DNA from: Phoma sp. XZ068
Taxonomy: Eukaryota; Ascomycota; Dothideomycetes; Pleosporales; Didymellaceae
DNA length: 64,000 nucleotides
Assembly (NCBI GenBank): GCA_004835665.1
Contig: RBKR01000008.1
Coordinates: 620,001-684,000 of the forward strand
Direction of reading: 5' to 3'
Shown: one piece after another, positions 57,598 through 64,000 of the stretch
How the letters are laid out: every line of letters begins with the position of its first letter
Numbering within the stretch: position 1 is the stretch's first letter
Translations under genes and position numbers: made by a program
The notes under the pieces: generated by a model
Database searches by the model: none
Seen by the model: the letters and a program-made list of their open reading frames with translations, nothing else
What the model was told of the DNA's origin: nothing

Positions 57598-58463
57598 ATA
57601 TCTTATAATATCCTGTACTGGAAACGAAGGAAGATATTGGACTATTGCTACCTTCTGCAACATTCGTCTCTGATGTATCCCGATTCAGGCCGTTGACCGT
57701 AGCAAGCACCCAACTTTGTGACAAACATCAACAGTCGTAGTCGACCTCACCACACATCCTCGTCATCTGTGCTGATGTAGTCGCGCTCCAAACCTAGTCC
57801 GCCTAACCTCCCCTGCGACGTCCTTCTCCACTTCGTTTACACGTCGTCTCCGAACCCCCTACTGGTGCTCATCCACTATCCCACTAGTCCACTTCATCCA
57901 CGTTGTTACTCTCCCGTTCTTTTGAAGGATACTAGGGCTAAAGTCCTCACTCGTGTGTACCTTCTCCAAGTGGAGACTACGGACACAGCGTGAGTAACAT
58001 TGATAGAATGAGGTCAATATATCAGATAGAATATGCAGTCTCAATAGTGCCTGCCTATATACCGTCTCTGTAAAGTGGCAAGATTTATAACGAGGGGAAT
58101 CGGATGGCCCGCTTGTCATGCGTGGACAACTAGCACTGTGGTGCACTTAAGGGTGGTATGGCACGCCTTACATCCTACCTCGGAGTTAAGACGGCGAAGT
58201 GTGATGAACCGGACCAGATTGCATGAGATTCGAGTAACAACGCAGCATGCATCGGTGACTTTATCGCTCCGCTGTCCGGTAATTGTAAGTGATTACGAAT
58301 GCTATCATTACGTGAATGCCTAAGGGGTAGGCACAGCAGGTGGGGGAGGTGAAGATATAAAGGTCGAACGAAGTGACTGCATTTTACTCATTCAAGCCTC
58401 ATCGCTTTGTTATCCATATATCCCATACATCATCATAGTACATACAATCGCAATATCTTCAAC
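57598..58463. promoter_or_regulatory. Intergenic: 3' flank of CAP2 and promoter of the SDR gene
   Basis: 0.87 kb, no gene. A TATAAA element at 58356-58361 lies 103 bp before the SDR start codon and is a plausible TATA box. Confidence 0.5.
58356..58361 (+). promoter_or_regulatory. Candidate TATA box of the SDR gene
   Basis: TATAAA about 100 bp upstream of the ATG at 58464, a spacing common in inducible fungal promoters. It is the only clear TATA element noted just upstream of a start in this window; function is inferred. Confidence 0.45.
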
Positions 58464-59273
58464 ATGGCCCACGTAAACCGCCTCACAAGCACCCACGTCT
58501 TCGTCTTCGGTGGCACCTCAGGCATCGGTTATGCCATCGCAAACATGGCCCTCTCCAACGGTGCTCGCCTGACAATATCCGGTTCAGCGCAGCCCAAAGT
58601 CGACACCAAAGTTTCCCAATTGCGGTCGCTCTACCCTGACTTGCCCGCTGAGAATGTTGCCGGCTTTGCCTGCGACCTGTCTGACATCGACAACCTCGAA
58701 GCCAACCTGACAGCCCTCTTCGACAAGGCAACCGAGGGCGGAAAGAAGAAGATTGATCATATCGCGTTCACGGCCGGTGACTCGATCAACATCCCAAGTG
58801 TGGCAGAAGTCACACCCCAATCGTTGCTCAAAGGATTCAATGTGCGCCTCATCGCTCCCAGTATCGTCGCCAAGCTCCTCACAACCGGAAAATACATGCC
58901 CCAAACCGCAAACTCTTCATTCACACTAACCGGCGGGACAAACACACATAAGCCGTTCCCAGGCTGGACATTTGTCGCTGCGGTGGGGGCATCTGCTGAA
59001 GGTCTGGTCCGCGGGCTTGCTGTGGACCTGAAGCCGATACGCACGAACATTGTTATCCCAGGGGCAATTCAGACCGAGCTGTTTCAGCCGATGCTGGATC
59101 GGATGGGTGAGGAGGCGTCGGCGAAGTGGAGACGAGAAAACAGTCTGACGGACTCATTCGGGCAGCCGGAGGAGATTGCGGAGGCGTATGGATATTTGAT
59201 GAAGGATAAGTTTGCCAATGGGGGTCAGGTAACTAGTGATGGAGGGAGGCTGCTGGTTCCCGTTGGCCAGTAA
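58464..59273 (+). CDS. Short-chain dehydrogenase/reductase-fold protein lacking the catalytic Tyr and Lys
   Basis: A single exon of 269 residues with a Rossmann fold. The cofactor loop is intact (GGTSGIG, residues 16-22), as are an acidic position after strand 3 (CDLSDIDN, 70-77) and the AFTAGD motif (101-106), which replaces NNAG. The C-terminal half follows the SDR pattern (EGLVRGLAVDLKPIRTNIVIPGAIQTELF), ending VTSDGG. Aligned on EGLVR, the expected catalytic Tyr and Lys are V171 and G175, and the catalytic Ser position is Gly in LTGG. Classical oxidoreductase chemistry is therefore doubtful, although some SDR subfamilies with lost Tyr exist. The substrate is unknown. A TATA-like element lies upstream, so regulated expression is possible. 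Confidence 0.9.
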   Translation: MAHVNRLTSTHVFVFGGTSGIGYAIANMALSNGARLTISGSAQPKVDTKVSQLRSLYPDLPAENVAGFACDLSDIDNLEANLTALFDKATEGGKKKIDHIAFTAGDSINIPSVAEVTPQSLLKGFNVRLIAPSIVAKLLTTGKYMPQTANSSFTLTGGTNTHKPFPGWTFVAAVGASAEGLVRGLAVDLKPIRTNIVIPGAIQTELFQPMLDRMGEEASAKWRRENSLTDSFGQPEEIAEAYGYLMKDKFANGGQVTSDGGRLLVPVGQ

Positions 59274-59657
59274 TTTGGGCGCTCAGTAACCGTTCTCGGT
59301 TGTGACTTTGCATCAATTGTGTTGGTCCACCCATGTCATCGGCTTTTGGAATGCCTCATCTCTCGTGCCCACGGTCTATCCGTACCCAGAATCGATTCGT
59401 TCGCTCAACTTTGGCCGTCGCGATTGGGGAGAATCGCGATCTTTTGCGCTCTTGGTCAGTGCCATGTATTTACCCATCAGCTCGTTTACCACCTTCTTAG
59501 TATGGTCGATGAAGAAGTAGATACGATCCTACAGCGACGGTCAGCAGCGTCCACGTGGAAAGGGGCGAAGTGCAATCGCAGTCGCAGTGATCAAAAGCAA
59601 TAGAACAGGGTACAGACATAACAATCCATATCCTTCGTAGATACGTCCAGGATCATT
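59274..59657. other. Spacer between convergent genes
   Basis: 384 bp holding two 3' untranslated regions; no gene seen. Confidence 0.5.
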
Positions 59658-61854
59658 TCAAGCATCGCCAAAAGCATCGTCAAATGCAGTCGCTGTTGCT
59701 GTTGTCCAACTTACTCCTTCATTGCCCAAAGTCGCCTCCTGTACAGGCGTAGCTGCAATGACGGCTGCCCAGTCGATGGTGCGCCAGTCTGTAAGTTCAT
59801 TTTCTTTGAGGTTATTTTGTAGGGGACCAGGGGGGCTGCTCGCGTTTTCGTTACTTGGCGAAGGTGCGTTGAGATATGGCTCGAGTCTACAGTGAAGGTT
59901 CAAGTATAAGTGAAGGCACGAATAGGGCCAATATGGGTGTAGAGATCTAACCTGAGATGGACGATTCTGCTCCATAGCTGGCGGACAGACTCGTCGAGCT
60001 TGTAGCTGACCCAGCCACATAGCTTCAGGCGTTCAATTAACGCTTCTGCAGAGTTGATATTGAACTCTGCGCATGCAAGAGAGACCTGTTGTACAAACCA
60101 CGCGCTTTCTGCTGAGCCCTCAGCCGAAATGGCACCGATAGAGAGGATCCAAAGAAGTAAATCTGGACATGGTTGCCACTCAGCACGCGTGGTACAGTTG
60201 AGTGCGCTTTCAAGCCGCTTGCTGGCGACAAAATGGAGAAGTGGAATATCCGACGATCGCTTCAGCGCTTCGGTCGTTCGTACCGTGAAGATGATCAGCG
60301 CGACACAGAGCGCACCTTCAAGGGGTGTGATGAGGGGATCTCTTTCGCTGATCCATGCGAGCAGCAAGCACTCGAGGGCACAAGAGAAGTTTTGTATGTC
60401 AAGCGCGTCAAGCGGACTCTCTGGATCATCATACCAAGCGTTCAGGTCAGCGGCAAGTATAAGGACGGATTCCAGTAAGTCGGTCAAGGACTCCGTAAGA
60501 CCCGCATGCCGGCACAGGGGAACGAGATGTCGCGAATGGGCCGAACTATAGCCCCGTGGATGATGAGGAAAGTTTGCTGTGCGAATGTACTCTAAAGTTG
60601 TGGGGTCGGGCGCAGCGAACGCTGCTATGGCGTGAGCTGTCGTATGCCTGATGCTCAGTAAGCATTTGCCAACCCGCTTTTGGCCATGTTGCCAAAGTGA
60701 GGTGTCACGTACCAGAGTATAAAGGCTTGTAAAATGCGGTTCGTGCCAACGGCACCCAGGCCGCCCCGCAAATGAACCATCTCTCGCAAGCCGTTCAAAT
60801 GCATTACCATGGCATTCGGCTGTTGTTTGACCGGCATCTCATCCTGGTAATGGGGCATCATCAAACCCTCTTCTACGGTCAAAAGGTTGAACACAGCGCC
60901 AAGGTTCGCGTCCGAGAAACGAACAGCACGATCTTGCGTCGACAGAGCCTTGTTTACTGCCGAGATAGCCTTTGCACGATGGTCAAGGATAGTCTTGATC
61001 GTACCCTTACCAAAAATGAACATATGCAGTGCAGTCGTGCTCAGCAAACTGTGCATGAATCCTTTGTTACTCAGAGCTGTATCAAACCATTCTGACTTCA
61101 TCAGGTTCGACCTGCATCGAATATCAACTCCAATTATGCCAGGAGCCATCTCGTGGATAACTACACAATTGCAGTCAGCGCTGTTCAGTCCCAAAACTTG
61201 CGTGTGGAGCACAAAGCTTGTCTCGATCTCGCTTGAGCATGTCAAGTGCCTTGATGCACCCGGAAAACTGGTCACACCGACCCAGCCCCTGCAAAGCCAC
61301 GGGGTTTTTTTCTTATGTAAATGAAAAGGAAGCTTACAGTGATCAAGGAGTTCTGATATTTCCTTAGTGATTTTGACGGATGATGATCCAAATGGATCGA
61401 GAACACCGTGGGTAGGGTCTCTCGCAAACCCAGGAGGTGTGAGCATGCACTTCGGACACAGTGCGTGGCCATGACGAACAACAAAGATCTTGCAATTCGA
61501 ACAAATGCCTTGCTCAAACACGCCACCATGTGTCTGTTCGTAGGCAGGAAAATAGCTGTTTCGAGCGGAGTCGATAGTAGGACTCGATGATGCTGTGTTT
61601 GGGGTGGTTATTGAGGTGGGTGTACCAGCACTTCCCGGACTCGGACTTTCTTGTGCTCTTTGCTTTGCAGCCTGCTTGCTCGTAGACCACGGTCGCTCCC
61701 TCCTCGCCTTCTGCATGACGAATGAGCGAGCATTGCGCCGTCCTTGGCGGGATGTCTTTGCTTCAGCTGCATCGACGAACAGGAAGTCTTGTGGAATGGG
61801 CACAGTCGGCTGGGAGCGTTTTATGGCCTTGGCAGCTTGCTCCTGGCCCTCCAT
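59658..61854 (-). CDS. Fungal-specific transcription-factor-domain protein without a Zn2Cys6 cluster
   Basis: Exons 61854-61338, 61160-60713, 60647-59952 and 59886-59658 give 629 residues. The start MEGQEQAAKAIKRSQP was chosen because PQDFLFVDAAE and ARSFVMQKARRERPWS just after it are typical of this Pezizomycotina family. Residues 150-170 hold CSNCKIFVVRHGHALCPKC, a C-x2-C-x11-C-x2-C pair that could bind one zinc ion. There is no binuclear Zn2Cys6 motif. From about 180 on, the helical region resembles the fungal transcription factor middle-homology region (EWFDTAL, NLLTVEEGLM, HLNGLREMVHLRGGL, LLLAWISERDPLITPLEG). The 177-nt first intron stays open in frame, so a retained form is possible. 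Role as regulator is inferred; targets are unknown. Confidence 0.84.
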
Positions 61855-62968
61855 CACACGTTTTCGGGAGCAGGACCAGCAAGGTGTCGTGTTGCTGACC
61901 TGTTCGCGTGGGTGTTGGTGGTAGTGCAGCTCAGTAGGGTATACCGAAGCGTCAGATGCAAGCGATATCAAAGCCAAGATCTCGCAATTGATTCTCGCTC
62001 GCCACCATCATCACTCGAACGCTCTCTGAACGCCGCCGGGCTGCGGTTGCCTCGTACTGAAGATGTGCCTGGGGATCCTGGAGGGGTTGAAGCTGCGCAA
62101 CTATCAAAGTCCGGATTAGTATTAGGCTGCTGAAGCGAGCTCGGAGCTGACAGGGTGCTTGGTGCCGACTTTGGACGGGTTGTTTGGTCAGTGTCGTCTG
62201 TTGCCGTGCCTGTTGAGTCTTTGTTGTACTTTCAGATGCTGCATCAAAATGTCGAAGAGAGGGCTGGTTTGGCGAGTCATTGATGTATACGTATCTGTTA
62301 TGCGGGTCTCATGCCGGTTGTACACAAAAATAGTATCGTCGATGAGTTGCCGTGGACGAATCTGGGGATAGTGAAATGAGTAGTTGCCTCTCGACATTCG
62401 GTGTGTAGACTGATCGGGTCATGTCATCTTATGAGATTAGAGATCTGCTCAAGCTGTGGGAGGCAATACTGCAAATCTTTCTCTACTTGGTGTACCACGT
62501 CCTCGGAGCGCGCGATTGGTGTGATGGGGTAACCTGGGACCGAAGGGCCAGAAACGTGACGGCGGCGCAATACCGCCTGCAGCCGTCGATGTTTCGCATA
62601 CTCTCTAGATAAAGTTCCAGGAATGACCGAAGAGGCCTTTGTCAGAAGCCATTGATTCGCTGCATCAGCATGACTCGAACCTGCGTCAAGCAACTGGTTC
62701 TTTGGTGTTATCAAGCTGCACGGGAAGTGCGAGACCCGTCCCGAGGCGGTTCGTCAGTTGCGGAAAGAATGACAATGTCACCCGTTACTGTATCGCTACC
62801 ACCGCAATCCGTATGCAGCATTGAGTGAAGAGATGTCTCGAGCTTGAGAATAAGCGGACGCGCAGACGTTGCCAACGTCAGGGGAAAAGAGGCTCCGGTC
62901 CGGTACCATTAGCAAGAGCACCTCGGTGGTCCGAAACGCGTCTCTCAGCGTTCCGGCGGTCTGGCAAC
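61855..62968. promoter_or_regulatory. Divergent promoter region between the regulator gene and the ZIP transporter
   Basis: 1.1 kb between outward-facing genes. The regulator's frame is open up to 61977 but lacks the family start there. No other coding region is supported. Confidence 0.45.
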
Positions 62969-64000
62969 ATGGACATGACGGCTGGTGATGGTCTTGTAGA
63001 AGGTGAGCCGCGCAATTTCATCCTACGCAGGATGCATCAAGGTAGTGCCCGTATACTGACTGAGATACGTATCCAGGCCTCGCGCACATTACCACCGACC
63101 TGCTCCGCAGAGAGCTCCAGCGCCGACAGGAAGTAGCTGAGAAGCCCACGTGTGGATCGAAGGCCGGAAAGAAACACTACAATACAGGGATCCACGTCTT
63201 CGCCCTCTTCCTGATTCTTGCGCTGAGCACGGCAGGTGCGTGTGGTTGCGGTTGTGTTGGAAAGTCCGACCATGCTGACCATGGACAGCTTGCTCCTTCC
63301 CCATCATCGTCAAACGCTTTCCCGCCATCCCCGTGCCGTCGCGCTTCCTCTTCCTCTCTCGACACTTTGGAACCGGCGTGCTCATCGCGACCGCCTTCGT
63401 CCACCTCCTCCCTACCGCCTTCAAATCGCTCACCGACCCATGTCTCCCGCACTTCTGGAACCGCGGCTACCCGGCCATGCCCGGGCTCGTAGCCATGACG
63501 GCTGTATTTGTGGTGGTAAGCATTGAGATGTTCTTTGCATCGAAAGGCGCAAGACACTCACATGCAATTGACTACGACACCCTTGGTCAAGAAAATGACC
63601 ATGCACATGCCCGGCCGGCCCACAAGAGAAGCCACAGCTTTGGGCGATACAGTTCCGGCGCCAACGGCAATATACCAGGTATCGTCCTGCATGACATTGA
63701 GACATCGGAACACTCAGGCCTTATGGCAGAGCGGTCGCCAGCCCTCTCGCTGGTGTCTCCCACCACGCCTACTGCGCCAAACGGTCATGCTGCTCGGCAC
63801 AGCATGGATAGCGATGACGACTCGGACCTCGATATCAGCCCCGCAGAGCTCACCAGACAACAAGAGACGGAAGACCTAGAAGACGAGCAGCTCTTGTCAC
63901 ATCCCCACGCGCACAAGCGAACCCACGATCCGCGCGATCCCTCGCCAGAGACCGCCGAGAAGACCGAGGCACAAAACAAGAAGCTGCTGCTACAGTGTCT
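62969..64000 (+). CDS. ZIP-family zinc/metal transporter (3' end cut by window edge)
   Basis: Divalent metal importer, probably of the plasma membrane. Exons 62969-63002, 63077-63235 and 63289 to the right edge join in frame; the introns have GTGAGC...CAG and GTGCGT...CAG ends, the first with a TACTGAC-like branch. The N-terminus runs through a hydrophilic stretch containing CGSKAGKKHYNTG to the first membrane segment (IHVFALFLILALSTAACSFP). The ZIP hallmark of segments 2-3 follows: SRHFGTGVLIATAFVHLLP, with His in TAFVHLLP. The third segment is GLVAMTAVFVVVSIEMFF. The variable cytosolic loop is long and has His clusters (ENDHAHARPAHKRSHS, SHPHAHKRTHD) that may sense or bind zinc. The remaining segments lie beyond base 64000. 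Family is certain; metal specificity is not. Confidence 0.93.

Noticed and set aside
58150..58280. Possible 5S rRNA-like phrase (GTTAAGACGGCGAAG)
   Set aside because: The surrounding bases do not follow the 5S sequence or its internal control boxes.
1..64000. CRISPR array, bacterial operon, secondary-metabolite cluster or complete transposon
   Set aside because: No spaced direct repeats, no polyketide, peptide-synthetase or terpene core gene, and no transposase or reverse-transcriptase motif was seen.

Overview
The window reads as nuclear DNA of a filamentous ascomycete fungus. Genes are split by short introns (about 45 to 85 nt, GT...AG, often with a CTAAC-like branch point). The recognisable products are eukaryotic and fungal: Pmt4, Vps10, HapB, Spc2, Emc3, Msb1/Mug8, RlmA, a penta-EF-hand protein, the capping protein beta subunit and a ZIP transporter. 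Gene spacing and protein style suggest Dothideomycetes, most likely Pleosporales. That placement is an inference from memory of such proteins, not a tested result.

Left part (1-19.4 kb). A 3'-truncated pmt4 O-mannosyltransferase lies on the minus strand. It is followed by the decayed relic of a fungal membrane-protein gene, a 17-bp minisatellite, an intact secreted subtilisin-like protease and vps10, all minus strand. Divergent from vps10 lies the better-preserved paralogue of the relic (14627-16995), which itself carries one apparent single-base frameshift in an A10 run. hapB (CCAAT-binding factor subunit) follows on the minus strand.

Middle (19.4-44 kb). A 3.8-kb gene-poor stretch lies upstream of hapB. 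Then come a long C2H2 zinc-finger protein (minus), a conserved protein of unknown function (plus), and a tightly spaced divergent pair, spc2 and emc3. These two encode ER-membrane machinery and share a 255-bp promoter. Next are a C2H2 regulator, a two-transmembrane protein with a disordered N-terminus and an unresolved reading-frame change, a 2.2-kb region with unusually few open frames, and a coiled-coil protein (minus).

Right part (44-64 kb). Msb1/Mug8-like, rlmA (MEF2-type MADS box) and a penta-EF-hand gene follow each other on the plus strand. After them come an AT-hook-like acidic/basic nuclear protein (minus), capping protein beta, a short-chain dehydrogenase-fold protein lacking the catalytic Ser-Tyr-Lys, a fungal transcription-factor-like gene (minus) and the start of a ZIP metal transporter that runs off the right edge.

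Most genes are housekeeping: the secretory pathway (pmt4, spc2, emc3, vps10), cell wall and polarity (pmt4, Msb1, rlmA, capping protein) and gene regulation (hapB, rlmA, three other regulators). There is no sign of a secondary-metabolite cluster, transposon ORF, rRNA, tRNA or CRISPR array. I found no convincing new multi-gene system. The most unusual items are the intact/decayed membrane-protein pair, the catalytically depleted SDR, and the ORF-poor stretch at 40.6-42.1 kb. Exon boundaries were read by eye from splice signals and reading-frame continuity; no alignment was run.
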